Assembly: GCF_036885195.1 (NCBI RefSeq)
Contig: NZ_CP133656.1
Coordinates: 1,674,001-1,738,000 of the forward strand
Source: Pectobacterium cacticida
Lineage (GTDB): Bacteria; Pseudomonadota; Gammaproteobacteria; Enterobacterales; Enterobacteriaceae
Reading direction: 5' to 3'
DNA: 64,000 nucleotides
Shown piece after piece: positions 42,977 to 51,726 of the stretch (the first letter of the stretch is position 1; the number at the start of each line of letters is the position of its first letter). Position numbers and translations under genes: made by a program. The notes beneath the pieces were generated by a model. That model was not told the origin of the DNA. It did not search any database and was given only the letters and a program-made list of their open reading frames with translations.

Positions 42977-42984
42977 ACTCAATT

Positions 42985-44418
42985 ATGTTTAAGAATGCAT
43001 TCGCCAACCTGCAAAAAGTAGGTAAATCGCTAATGCTGCCCGTATCCGTACTGCCTATAGCCGGTATTCTGCTAGGCGTCGGTTCGGCCAATTTTAGCTG
43101 GTTGCCCGCGATCGTCTCCAGCGTCATGGCGCAAGCCGGTGACTCAGTATTTGCCAACATGCCGCTGATATTTGCTATTGGCGTCGCACTAGGATTCACG
43201 AATAACGACGGCGTATCCGCTTTGGCGGCAGTAGTTGCCTATGGCATTATGGTGAAAACGATGGCGGCGATTGCGCCGTTGGTCCTTAATCTTCCGGCGG
43301 CGGAGATAGCGGAAAAGCATCTGGCCGATACCGGCGTACTAGGTGGGATCATCGCGGGTGGGATTGCCGCCTATATGTTTAACCGTTTTTACCGTATTCA
43401 ATTGCCGGAATATCTGGGGTTCTTTGCCGGTAAACGCTTCGTACCGATTATTTCCGGCCTGACGGCAATTGCCACCGGTCTGGTGCTTTCTTTCGTCTGG
43501 CCGCCAGTGGGAAGCGCCATCCAAACGTTTTCTCATTGGGCGGCTTATCAGAATCCCGTTCTGGCGTTTGGCCTGTACGGACTGGTTGAACGTTCTCTGG
43601 TGCCGTTTGGTCTGCACCACATTTGGAACGTGCCCTTCCAAATGCAAATCGGTGAATTCACCAATGCGGCGGGCCAGGTATTCCACGGTGATATCCCTCG
43701 CTACATGGCTGGCGATCCGACCGCAGGAAAACTTTCCGGTGGTTTTTTGTTCAAAATGTATGGTCTGCCGGCAGCCGCTATTGCTATTTGGCATTCTGCC
43801 AAACCAGAAAACCGCGCAAAAGTAGGCGGTATTATGATCTCAGCGGCGCTGACCTCGTTCCTCACGGGGATCACAGAGCCTATTGAGTTCTCATTTATGT
43901 TTGTTGCGCCAATCCTGTACGTGATTCATGCCATTCTGGCTGGTTTGGCATTCCCAATCTGCATCTTACTGGGGATGCGCGACGGTACCAGCTTCTCTCA
44001 TGGCCTAATCGATTTCGTGGTACTTAGCGGCAACGGTAGCAACCTATGGCTGTTTCCGATCGTAGGGCTAGGGTATGCGCTAGTTTACTACACCCTGTTT
44101 CGCGTGCTGATTGTTAAACTCAACCTGAAGACACCGGGGCGTGAAGATAGCGCGGCTGAACAGGCAACGCAGGATAGCGGCGAAATGGCGGCCGCCCTGG
44201 TTAGCGCATTTGGCGGAAAAGAAAATATCACAAATCTGGATGCCTGCATCACTCGTCTGCGTGTTAGCGTCGCCGATATTGCCAAGGTAGATCAGGCTGG
44301 CCTGAAGAAACTCGGCGCCGCCGGTGTGGTCATTGCTGGATCGGGTGTTCAGGCTATATTTGGCACGAAATCCGATAACCTGAAAACCGATATGGATGAC
44401 TACATTCGTAACCACTGA
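42985..44418 (+). CDS. ptsG: Glucose-specific PTS enzyme IICB
   Basis: Membrane glucose transporter and phosphotransferase of 477 aa, the E. coli length. EIIC (about 1-390) has about ten membrane spans and the substrate motif GITEPIEFSFMF near residue 296. A short linker leads to EIIB (about 400-477) with the phosphorylated Cys in ITNLDACITRLRVSV near 421. It takes phosphate from IIA-Glc (crr, elsewhere). Own promoter and terminator; the E. coli neighbour fhuE is missing on the right, replaced by the accessory block. Confidence 0.98.
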   Translation: MFKNAFANLQKVGKSLMLPVSVLPIAGILLGVGSANFSWLPAIVSSVMAQAGDSVFANMPLIFAIGVALGFTNNDGVSALAAVVAYGIMVKTMAAIAPLVLNLPAAEIAEKHLADTGVLGGIIAGGIAAYMFNRFYRIQLPEYLGFFAGKRFVPIISGLTAIATGLVLSFVWPPVGSAIQTFSHWAAYQNPVLAFGLYGLVERSLVPFGLHHIWNVPFQMQIGEFTNAAGQVFHGDIPRYMAGDPTAGKLSGGFLFKMYGLPAAAIAIWHSAKPENRAKVGGIMISAALTSFLTGITEPIEFSFMFVAPILYVIHAILAGLAFPICILLGMRDGTSFSHGLIDFVVLSGNGSNLWLFPIVGLGYALVYYTLFRVLIVKLNLKTPGREDSAAEQATQDSGEMAAALVSAFGGKENITNLDACITRLRVSVADIAKVDQAGLKKLGAAGVVIAGSGVQAIFGTKSDNLKTDMDDYIRNH

Positions 44419-44457
44419 TTACCATTGATAACCACTGATGTGACATTGACATGTGGC

Positions 44458-44480
44458 AAAGGGGCGAAAGCCCCTTTTTG
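44458..44480 (+). terminator. Rho-independent terminator after ptsG
   Basis: AAAGGGGC / GCCCCTTT stem with a GAAA tetraloop, then TTG. Lies 39 bases after the stop. Confidence 0.93.
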
Positions 44481-44526
44481 AAGTAGGGTTGTGGAAGAGT
44501 AAGCCAGTTGGCATCGGCTCTTGCGA

Positions 44527-45300
44527 TCATCTAATCTCATTCACATACATAAAATGATCGGTATTAAACCGGTGATGCGCCATGATCACCGGTATGGTGC
44601 TTTGATCAAAAGACACTTCGTCTATCACCATCACCGCGTGCGGCGCGTTAAGCTCCAGCCATTTCAGGTCGTCAGTATCAGCCAGTTCAGCGATTAACTG
44701 CTCGCGCACCGCCGCCACACGAATACCATATTTTTCCAGAAGAAAGCGGTACAGCAGAGGCGGTAAGTTATCGGCAGCAGGGAAATCGGGAAGACGCTCA
44801 GCCGGTAACACTAGCCGCTCGTGCATAGCAGGAATACCATTTACTCGGCGTAACCGACGAATGCGGATCACCGATGCCTCTGTATTGATTTGCAGCTTTT
44901 CGGCTTCATGCGCATTGGCAACGCCGATTTGGTAATCCAACAGAATCGTTTCGGAATTTAGCAGCGCACCGTTGCGGCCATGCATACGGAAATACTGGAA
45001 GAAATAGCTTAGATTATGCAATGGTGCCCATCCAGTGACCACGGTGCCGGTCTTGCGGCGGCGCATCAGCATTCCTTCCGCAGTCAATGCCGACAGGGCT
45101 TTACGTACCGTCCCGACCGAAACCCCGAAGTCCGCCGCCAAAGCGTTTTCACTTGGCAACACGGTACCCGGCGGCAACTCGCCTATCAGAATAGATTCGC
45201 TGATGTGGCGCTTCACCACTTCATATAATGGTGCAGATTCCCTTTCGCTTAAGCGGCCAAAAGGGGATGCGTCCTGCTCTGATTTATTTTGTTGTGTCAT
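44527..45300 (-). CDS. GntR-family regulator (HutC/UTRA type)
   Basis: A 257-residue regulator. N-terminal winged helix (about 25-90): ESILIGELPPGTVLPSENAL, then ADFGVSVGTVRKALSALTAE. The C-terminal UTRA ligand domain (about 110-250) includes VIRIRRLRRVNGIPAMHERL and LELNAPHAVMVIDEVSFD. Divergent from the M20/ABC operon across 77 bases that contain a promoter and an inverted repeat, so it is the likely local regulator of that operon. Ligand probably the imported compound or its product. Confidence 0.9.
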   Translation of the reverse strand: MTQQNKSEQDASPFGRLSERESAPLYEVVKRHISESILIGELPPGTVLPSENALAADFGVSVGTVRKALSALTAEGMLMRRRKTGTVVTGWAPLHNLSYFFQYFRMHGRNGALLNSETILLDYQIGVANAHEAEKLQINTEASVIRIRRLRRVNGIPAMHERLVLPAERLPDFPAADNLPPLLYRFLLEKYGIRVAAVREQLIAELADTDDLKWLELNAPHAVMVIDEVSFDQSTIPVIMAHHRFNTDHFMYVNEIR

Positions 45301-45313
45301 AAGTGATTATCTA

Positions 45314-45354
45314 TTGACCTGAACGGGTATCTGCTTTATCTATAAACTATATAG
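45314..45354 (+). promoter_or_regulatory. Promoter and candidate GntR operator of the peptide operon
   Basis: TTGACC (45314-45319), 17 bases, TATCTA (45337-45342) form a good sigma-70 promoter for the plus-strand operon. CTATA-N5-TATAG (45340-45354) overlaps the -10 and the start point, a natural place for a repressor such as the divergent GntR protein. The pairing of this repeat with that protein is inference. Confidence 0.55.
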
Positions 45355-45377
45355 AAATAGAATAAAGCGAGTATAGC

Positions 45378-46697
45378 ATGTCGTGCGAAGGAAGTTTGCA
45401 AATTGCGTTGGATTCCATCCGGCAAGACGAAGTTGCTATTTTACAGGATCTCAGCCAGATGTTGGCGGTAAATACCTGCTTTCCGCCTGGCGCTGGTTAT
45501 CCCGCCTTTGCCAGCCTGATGGAATCTCTGCTTGAGCCGATGGGTTTTGTCTGTGAGCGTGTTAGCGTGCCGGAGAATCTGTGGCAAACGCCCGACGGCA
45601 GTGCTCAGGGTGAGCGGGTCAATGTGATTGCCGCGTTGCCGGGCAATGCAACCGAAGCCTGTAATCTCTATTTCCACGTCGATACGGTGCCTGCGGGCGA
45701 GGGCTGGAATTATCCGCCACTGGCTCTGACGCAGGCCGAAGGCAAACTGATTGGCCGTGGCGCCGCAGACATGAAAGGCACCATTGTGGCGACGCTGGCG
45801 GCAATTCGCGCCGCGCAACGTCACGGGCTGGCGCTAAAATTTAATCCGGTGCTGCTGTTATGTACCGATGAAGAAGGCGGCCTGTATCCCGGCGTGCGAT
45901 ATCTGGCCGAGCAGAAGTTATTCTCCGGTCACATGCTCAGCTTTAACGGCGGTGCGGTGCCACGTATCTGGGGCGGTTGTTTCGGCAGCATAGACCTGAA
46001 AATTTGCATCACAGGCCGCTCGGCGCATTCCGGCGATCCGGTCGGTGGCATCAATGCTATTGAAGAAAGTTTGCCGCTAATTAATGCGCTGTATGCACTT
46101 AAACGTGAGGTTGAGCAGCGTGTTTCCATCATGCCGGCCCCACCGCATTTCGACGGACGTCCGCTGACTTCGCGTCTTACGCTGGCTGCCGCCCAAGGCG
46201 GAGGCAAAGGTTCGACCGTTCCCGCCCGCTTTGAACTGCTGGTTAACCGCCGTTATTCGCCGGAAGAACCTTTTGAAACCGTGCTAAAAGAACTCACTGA
46301 CTGCATCGGTCAGGCCATGGCAGACTCCGCAGCACTGGCAGTGGAATATTACTTGATTGGTCATCTCGCCCCGGTCAGTAATCCGACTGGTCCGCACTGG
46401 CCGCGCTGGCTCGCGGCGCTCAGCCAGGGTTTCGGTTTCCACGCAAACGATTTCGCTGTCTGGGGTTCATCCACCAGTTCTGACATGGGTTGGGTGCAGC
46501 AGGCAGGTATTCAGGAAATTCTACTCGGTGGGCTTGCCCGTCCGGAAAACCGTATCCACGCATCGGACGAGTACACAACAATGCAGGACATCGTTGCATT
46601 ATCTCAGTCAATTCTTGCCTATTTCGCTTCAGATTTTACTCCCACCGAAAATTCGCCAACCCAGATTTTTTCGAATTCAGCAGAGAGGATTTACTAA
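45378..46697 (+). CDS. M20 family amidohydrolase/deacylase (ArgE/DapE-like)
   Basis: Cytoplasmic M20 zinc hydrolase of 439 aa. Visible metal and catalytic residues: His100 and Asp102 (LYFHVDTVPAG), Asp131 (GRGAADMKGT), Glu165-Glu166 (CTDEEGG) and His394 (NRIHASDEY). The residue usually Glu/Asp in the EPT-type motif is Asn190 (LSFNGGA). The dimerisation domain begins near residue 200 (DLKICITGRSAHSGDPVGG). Substrates of the family are N-acyl amino acids or small peptides. First gene of the operon; its TAA overlaps the next ATG (TAATG). No strong ribosome-binding site seen. Confidence 0.85.
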   Translation: MSCEGSLQIALDSIRQDEVAILQDLSQMLAVNTCFPPGAGYPAFASLMESLLEPMGFVCERVSVPENLWQTPDGSAQGERVNVIAALPGNATEACNLYFHVDTVPAGEGWNYPPLALTQAEGKLIGRGAADMKGTIVATLAAIRAAQRHGLALKFNPVLLLCTDEEGGLYPGVRYLAEQKLFSGHMLSFNGGAVPRIWGGCFGSIDLKICITGRSAHSGDPVGGINAIEESLPLINALYALKREVEQRVSIMPAPPHFDGRPLTSRLTLAAAQGGGKGSTVPARFELLVNRRYSPEEPFETVLKELTDCIGQAMADSAALAVEYYLIGHLAPVSNPTGPHWPRWLAALSQGFGFHANDFAVWGSSTSSDMGWVQQAGIQEILLGGLARPENRIHASDEYTTMQDIVALSQSILAYFASDFTPTENSPTQIFSNSAERIY

Positions 46698-48292
46698 TGA
46701 GTGCCATGAAAGGCGTTAGTCGCCGTCAGTTTATCGCCGGATCCACTATCCTCACTGGCGCGGCCATGTTGCCGTGGTCGGGGCATGTTACCGCTGCCGT
46801 TTCCAGCGCCACTGATGTTAGCGGTTCACCGCGTAAGGGCGGGGTGCTTCGTATCAGTGTAGATCAGGCCGTGGGCATGCTTAATCCGCTGCAGGCGCGC
46901 GTCAATCCTGAATATCTGGTAGCCGAATTGTTATACAGCGGGCTGACACGGCTGACGCAGGACATGAAAGCGGAAGGGGATTTAGCCGAGTCTTGGAAAG
47001 CCAGCGATGATCTCACTCAGTGGACGTTTACTCTGCGCAAAAAACTCAGGTTCCACGACGGTTCTGTCTGTACATCGGCTGACGTGGTGGCCAGTCTGAA
47101 TGCCATTCTTGATCCGAAAAATGCCTCACCGGGTCAACACAACATCGGCCCTGTCACTGCCGTGACTGCGCCGGATGCCGACACGGTTGTGATTAGTACC
47201 AATGGCCCTTACGCCGACTTGCCGGTGATGTTGGCGTATCCCGATGCGAAGATTATTCCTGCGGAGATTGCCAAAGGACAATTGGAACGTCTGAGCAAAG
47301 AAGCGATCGGCACCGGGCCGTTCAAACTGGTGTCGTTTGACCCGGAACGTCTGATTGTGGTGGAACGTAATCCGCATTACTACGATCCGTTACGCCCACA
47401 TCTGGATCGTGTAGAAGTAGTCGTCTATCCCGATGCAATCGCTGAAGGTTCGGCGCTGATTGCCGGTGATACCGACCTGATGCTTTCCGCCGCCGCTACC
47501 GAATTTGCACGTTTATCAACATCTACTGGCGTGGTGCCGCTGCGTGTGCCGTCTGGCCAGTTCCTTAATGTGAACATGGGGTGCGATACCAAACCCTTTA
47601 GCGATGTGCGCGTCCGTCAGGCGCTGGCGCTGTGTGTGGATCGCAACGCCACCGTAGGTTTTGTCGCCGAGGGTTACGGCACGGTGGGCAACGATACGCC
47701 GCTCAACGCTGCCTATCCATATTATCGGAAGGAACCGCTGAAAGCGCCGGATTACACGAAAGCCAAAGCGTTGTTGAGAGACGCTGGTTATCCCGATGGA
47801 TTAGATTTAACGCTGGTTGCTTCCGATAAGCCGTCAACGCGTACCCAGCTCGGCATAGCACTACGTGAAATGGCCAAACCGGGCGGTTTTCGCATTAAGG
47901 TGCAGACTATGGCGCACAGCACCTATCTCGATCAGGTATGGAAAAAAGGCAATTTCTACGTCGGTTTTTACAACATGCAGCCCACGCCGGACGCCGTGTT
48001 CTCCCTACTGTATACCTCGACCGCATCCTGGAACGAAACCCGTTGGAACAACGCCGAGTTTGATGTTGCGGTGAAAGCGGCGCGTGAAACCGCCGATCCG
48101 GCAAAACGTACTGAGCTGTATGGCAAGGCGCAAAAACTGATGCACGACGAAGTGCCGTCGCTTATCCCGGCGTTTTTCGATTTGCTGGCGGCAGGGCGCG
48201 ATTATGTTGCCGGTTATCAATTGCATCCGCGTGGCGCAGTGTTCCGTCTGGATCATGTGTGGCTGACGGCGAAAGCCCCGACCCGAAAATAG
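46697..48292 (+). CDS. ABC transporter substrate-binding protein, Dpp/Opp type, Tat signal
   Basis: Periplasmic binding protein (SBP_bac_5 family) of 531 aa. The N-terminus has a twin-arginine signal (SRRQFIAGSTILTGAAML), so it is exported folded, which is unusual for this family. The mature part shows GGVLRISVDQAVGMLNPLQA, LAESWKASDDLTQWTFTLRK, and KKLRFHDGSVCTSADVVASL. ATG 46697 is set by overlap with the previous stop and by the signal sequence. It feeds the permease/ATPase set that follows. Ligand unknown. Confidence 0.9.
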   Translation: MSAMKGVSRRQFIAGSTILTGAAMLPWSGHVTAAVSSATDVSGSPRKGGVLRISVDQAVGMLNPLQARVNPEYLVAELLYSGLTRLTQDMKAEGDLAESWKASDDLTQWTFTLRKKLRFHDGSVCTSADVVASLNAILDPKNASPGQHNIGPVTAVTAPDADTVVISTNGPYADLPVMLAYPDAKIIPAEIAKGQLERLSKEAIGTGPFKLVSFDPERLIVVERNPHYYDPLRPHLDRVEVVVYPDAIAEGSALIAGDTDLMLSAAATEFARLSTSTGVVPLRVPSGQFLNVNMGCDTKPFSDVRVRQALALCVDRNATVGFVAEGYGTVGNDTPLNAAYPYYRKEPLKAPDYTKAKALLRDAGYPDGLDLTLVASDKPSTRTQLGIALREMAKPGGFRIKVQTMAHSTYLDQVWKKGNFYVGFYNMQPTPDAVFSLLYTSTASWNETRWNNAEFDVAVKAARETADPAKRTELYGKAQKLMHDEVPSLIPAFFDLLAAGRDYVAGYQLHPRGAVFRLDHVWLTAKAPTRK

Positions 48293-48307
48293 CAGGGGGC
48301 ATGGATA

Positions 48308-49255
48308 GTGACGGCGAATTATCTATTAAAACGTTTCATTCTGGTGATTTACACTTTATTGGTGGTGTCGTTACTGGTTTTCGGCATTACACAGTTGTTA
48401 CCGGCAGATGCTGCTGTAACGCTGCTCGGGCAAAACGCCACCCCAGAAGCGCTGGCGGCCGTGCGTGCGCGCCTCGGACTTAATGATCCGGAGTGGTTGC
48501 AATACTGGCACTGGCTGCGCGGCGTTCTGCACGGTGATTTTGGTGTGTCGATGCGTAACGGTTTGCCGGTGGCGCCCACGATTATGACGGCGCTCGGACG
48601 TTCTCTGTTGCTGGCGGTGTGTGCATTGCTGCTAATGTTGGTGGTGGCTATTCCGCTGGGTATTTGGGCGGCGGTACGGCGTGGAAAACCGGCCGATATG
48701 TTAGTTAGCGTGTTGTCGTATGTTGGCATTTCTTTCCCTGAATTTGTTACCGCCACCTTGCTGCTTTTACTGTTCTCCGATGTCTGGCAAATCCTGCCTG
48801 CTACAGGTTATGTGCCGCTAACGGAGGATTTCTGGGACGGCGTTAGTCATCTGATCCTGCCATCGGTGACTGTAGCGATGATACTGGTTGCGCACGTATC
48901 GCGCATGGTGCGTTCGGAAATGGTCGATGTATTGCAGACCGATTATATCCGCGCGGCTCATCTTAAAGGCCTGTCGCGCCGCCGGATTTTATGGCGTCAC
49001 GCGCTGCGTAATGGCCTGCTGCCGACTATCACCATTGTGGCACTCGATGTGGGGTATCTGCTAGGCGGCATTGTGGTGGTGGAGGAAATCTTTGCCATTC
49101 CGGGGATTGGGCGTGAGCTGATCGTGGCGGTACAGGCGCGGGATTTACCGACCATCCAGGCCGGGGTGTTAATTCTTGCAGCGACCTATTCCGTAGTCAA
49201 TTTCCTGGCCGATCTGGCCTATATTTCCCTCGATAAACGGATCAGTTATGCGTGA
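48308..49255 (+). CDS. ABC transporter permease, DppB type
   Basis: Inner-membrane permease of 315 aa with about six spans. Family marks: LLKRFILVIYTLLVVSLLVF at the start, ALAAVRARLGLNDPEWLQYW, and the EAA coupling loop DYIRAAHLKGLSRRRILWRH near residue 218. Start is GTG 48308. Pairs with the DppC-type permease whose gene overlaps its last eight bases. Confidence 0.92.
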   Translation: MTANYLLKRFILVIYTLLVVSLLVFGITQLLPADAAVTLLGQNATPEALAAVRARLGLNDPEWLQYWHWLRGVLHGDFGVSMRNGLPVAPTIMTALGRSLLLAVCALLLMLVVAIPLGIWAAVRRGKPADMLVSVLSYVGISFPEFVTATLLLLLFSDVWQILPATGYVPLTEDFWDGVSHLILPSVTVAMILVAHVSRMVRSEMVDVLQTDYIRAAHLKGLSRRRILWRHALRNGLLPTITIVALDVGYLLGGIVVVEEIFAIPGIGRELIVAVQARDLPTIQAGVLILAATYSVVNFLADLAYISLDKRISYA

Positions 49256-50075
49256 TGTAATGAAGCATTTAATCCGTTCGCCGCAGGGCGCTGTCGGGTT
49301 GTTTATTTTAATAGTGGCCGCGCTAATGGTGTGTGGCGGGGCGCATCTCGCACCTTATGATCCTGAAGCGATTTCGATTCTGACGCGTTACAGAGCGCCG
49401 TCAGCAGAGCACTGGTTTGGCACCGATCAGCTTGGGCGCGATATTTTCAGCCGCGTGATGGTTGGCGCACGCGCCACGATAGTGCTGTCACTCCTGGCGA
49501 CATTAATGTCGATGGTCATTGGGGCGGTGATAGGCACCGCCAGCGCATATCTGGGCGGCAAAACGGATGAGGCGATTATGCGCACTATGGACGCGGTGAT
49601 GTCCATCCCGAGCCTGCTGTTCGCGCTGTTGATTGTCAGCACCCTCGGCCAGAGTAGTTTCAATGCGGTGTTGGCGATTACCCTTGCTTTTGTTCCCGGT
49701 ATGGTGCGCATTGCCCGCAGCGTCTCGCTGGCAGCGCGTCAACAGGATTACATCAGCGCGGCCATTGCTCGCGGTGAAGGCCCGCACTACATTATTTTTC
49801 GGGAAATGCTGCCCAATATTGCTGCACCTATCATCGTGGAAGCCACTATTCGCGTGGCCTTCGCCATCATGCTGTTTGCAACATTGAGTTTTCTCGGTCT
49901 GGGCGCACAGCCGCCGGAGCCGGAATGGGGGCTGATGGTGTCGGAAGCTCGCGCTTACTTCTTTAACGCGCCGTGGATGATGCTCATTCCGGGTGTGGCG
50001 ATCGCACTCGTAGCGATCGGTTTTAATCTGCTGGGCGATGGTCTGCGCGATGTGCTAAACCCGAGGAACCACTGA
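49248..50075 (+). CDS. ABC transporter permease, DppC type
   Basis: Inner-membrane permease of 275 aa, about five or six spans. The DppC signature APSAEHWFGTDQLGRDIFSR is near residue 50. The EAA loop is DYISAAIARGEGPHYIIFRE near 167. The C-terminus is AIGFNLLGDGLRDVLNPR. The N-terminal extension common in DppC proteins is short. Its TGA overlaps the ATG of the ATPase gene (TGATG). Confidence 0.92.
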   Translation: MRDVMKHLIRSPQGAVGLFILIVAALMVCGGAHLAPYDPEAISILTRYRAPSAEHWFGTDQLGRDIFSRVMVGARATIVLSLLATLMSMVIGAVIGTASAYLGGKTDEAIMRTMDAVMSIPSLLFALLIVSTLGQSSFNAVLAITLAFVPGMVRIARSVSLAARQQDYISAAIARGEGPHYIIFREMLPNIAAPIIVEATIRVAFAIMLFATLSFLGLGAQPPEPEWGLMVSEARAYFFNAPWMMLIPGVAIALVAIGFNLLGDGLRDVLNPRNH

Positions 50076-51709
50076 TGAGCGATATCGTATTAGCGATAGA
50101 AGATTATAGCCTTGATTACCTGTTGCCTCAGGCGGAACCGCTACAGGTTTTGCAGGATATTTCGCTCAGTGTACAACGCGGTGAAGTGGTTGGCCTGGTT
50201 GGAGAATCGGGTTCGGGAAAAACCACGCTGGGCTGGTCGATTATGCGTTATATGGCCGCCAATGCACGGGAACGCGGCGGGCGTATTTTGCTGGACGGAG
50301 AGGATTTATGTCAGATGTCGACACCGCAGCTTGAAAAGCTGCGTGGCGGCCGGTTGGGCATGATTTTTCAGGATCCGAGTGCCTCGCTGAACCCGACGTT
50401 GACGCTGGGCGAGCAGGTGATAGAAATGCTGATTCGCCACCGCGGGATGGATGCAAAACAGGCGCTTGAGCTGGGCATTCAATTGCTCAGTAATGTCGAA
50501 CTGAAAAACCCGGCGGCGATGATGAAACGTTATCCTCATCAGGTGTCCGGTGGTGAAAAACAGCGCGTGCTTATTGCCACCGCGTTCGCCTGCGAGCCGC
50601 AGTGTCTGATTTTTGATGAGCCGACTACCGCGCTCGATGTCATCAGTTCGGCACAGATCCTCGCGCTGTTTGCCCGTTTGCGCGAAGAAACCGGCGTTGC
50701 CTCTCTGTATATCTCCCACGATTTGGCGTTAGTGTCAGCGGTGGCAGACCGTGTCTGTGTGCTGGAAAAAGGTCATATCGTTGAACAAGCCGCCGCGCAT
50801 AAACTGTTCCTTTCGCCGCAACATGCGTATACGAAAAAGCTGGTGGCGGCAGTCCCGGATCCTATGCGTCGGCTAACGGACGCAACACCAGTCTCGAAGC
50901 AGCCTTTACTTAGTTTGGAAAACATCAATATTGATTATGGCCGTCATGGTTTACTGGATCGGTTGTTTCGTCGTGAAAACAGGAAAACTCGTGCTGCATC
51001 GAATGTTAGCTTGACAGTGCATAGAGGAGAAATCGTTGGTGTAGTGGGGGAGTCCGGTTCCGGCAAATCATCGCTGGCGAAAGCCCTGACCGGTCTGGTG
51101 CCGTTCAGCGGTAAAGTCGATTTCAACGGTTACAACTTATTTGGTCGTGTTGAAATGGATAAGGATTATCGTCGCCGCGTGCAAATGATTTTTCAGCATC
51201 CTGACGCCTCTCTTAATCCGCGCCAGCGTATCGGAGAGATTATTGCCCGTCCGCTAAGGCTGTATGGATTGCCTACGGGTAAAACCGAAGCGCAGGCAGT
51301 GGCACGACTGCTGGAAGATGTACGCCTGCCCGCCAGTTTCGCACAGCGTTTCCCACATGAACTTTCCGGCGGGCAGAAGCAGCGTGTAGCGATTGCCCGT
51401 GCGTTTTCTCATCCGCCCGAACTGGTGATTTGCGATGAGATTACCGCCGCGCTCGATGTCTCCGTTCAGGCGACGGTCATTGAGTTATTGCTGGACCTGC
51501 GCCGTCGTTACGGCACAGCCTATCTGTTTATTACCCACGATCTGAACTTAGTCCGCCAGATTGCACACCGCGTGGCGGTGATGTATCGCGGGGATTTGCT
51601 GGAAGTGCTGCCGGGTGATGCCATGGTGCAACAGGCCAGCCACGATTATACGAAGGCGTTGCTGGCGGCGGTGCATACGCCTGAAACGGCCATCAAGGGA
51701 TATCTCTGA
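50075..51709 (+). CDS. Fused double ABC ATPase, DppD-DppF type
   Basis: A 544-residue ATPase that carries both nucleotide-binding domains of a peptide importer in one chain. First half: Walker A GLVGESGSGKTTLGWS near residue 46, signature VSGGEKQRVLIATAF, Walker B CLIFDEPTTALD. Second half: Walker A GVVGESGSGKSSLAKA near 328, signature LSGGQKQRVAIARAF, Walker B LVICDEITAALD. The linker lies near 265-300. The Glu after each Walker B is present, so both sites look active. The neighbouring ddp system uses two separate genes instead. Confidence 0.93.
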   Translation: MSDIVLAIEDYSLDYLLPQAEPLQVLQDISLSVQRGEVVGLVGESGSGKTTLGWSIMRYMAANARERGGRILLDGEDLCQMSTPQLEKLRGGRLGMIFQDPSASLNPTLTLGEQVIEMLIRHRGMDAKQALELGIQLLSNVELKNPAAMMKRYPHQVSGGEKQRVLIATAFACEPQCLIFDEPTTALDVISSAQILALFARLREETGVASLYISHDLALVSAVADRVCVLEKGHIVEQAAAHKLFLSPQHAYTKKLVAAVPDPMRRLTDATPVSKQPLLSLENINIDYGRHGLLDRLFRRENRKTRAASNVSLTVHRGEIVGVVGESGSGKSSLAKALTGLVPFSGKVDFNGYNLFGRVEMDKDYRRRVQMIFQHPDASLNPRQRIGEIIARPLRLYGLPTGKTEAQAVARLLEDVRLPASFAQRFPHELSGGQKQRVAIARAFSHPPELVICDEITAALDVSVQATVIELLLDLRRRYGTAYLFITHDLNLVRQIAHRVAVMYRGDLLEVLPGDAMVQQASHDYTKALLAAVHTPETAIKGYL

Positions 51710-51726
51710 AATTGAAAGGGTTACAT

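Larger units (their letters stand above)
42674..42984. other. ycfH-ptsG intergenic region
   Basis: 311 bases holding an 11-bp palindromic hairpin at 42765-42790 (arms ATTTTTAGCGA / TCGCTAAAAAT, loop GATA, no T-tract) and, to its right, the ptsG control region. No gene. Confidence 0.6.
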
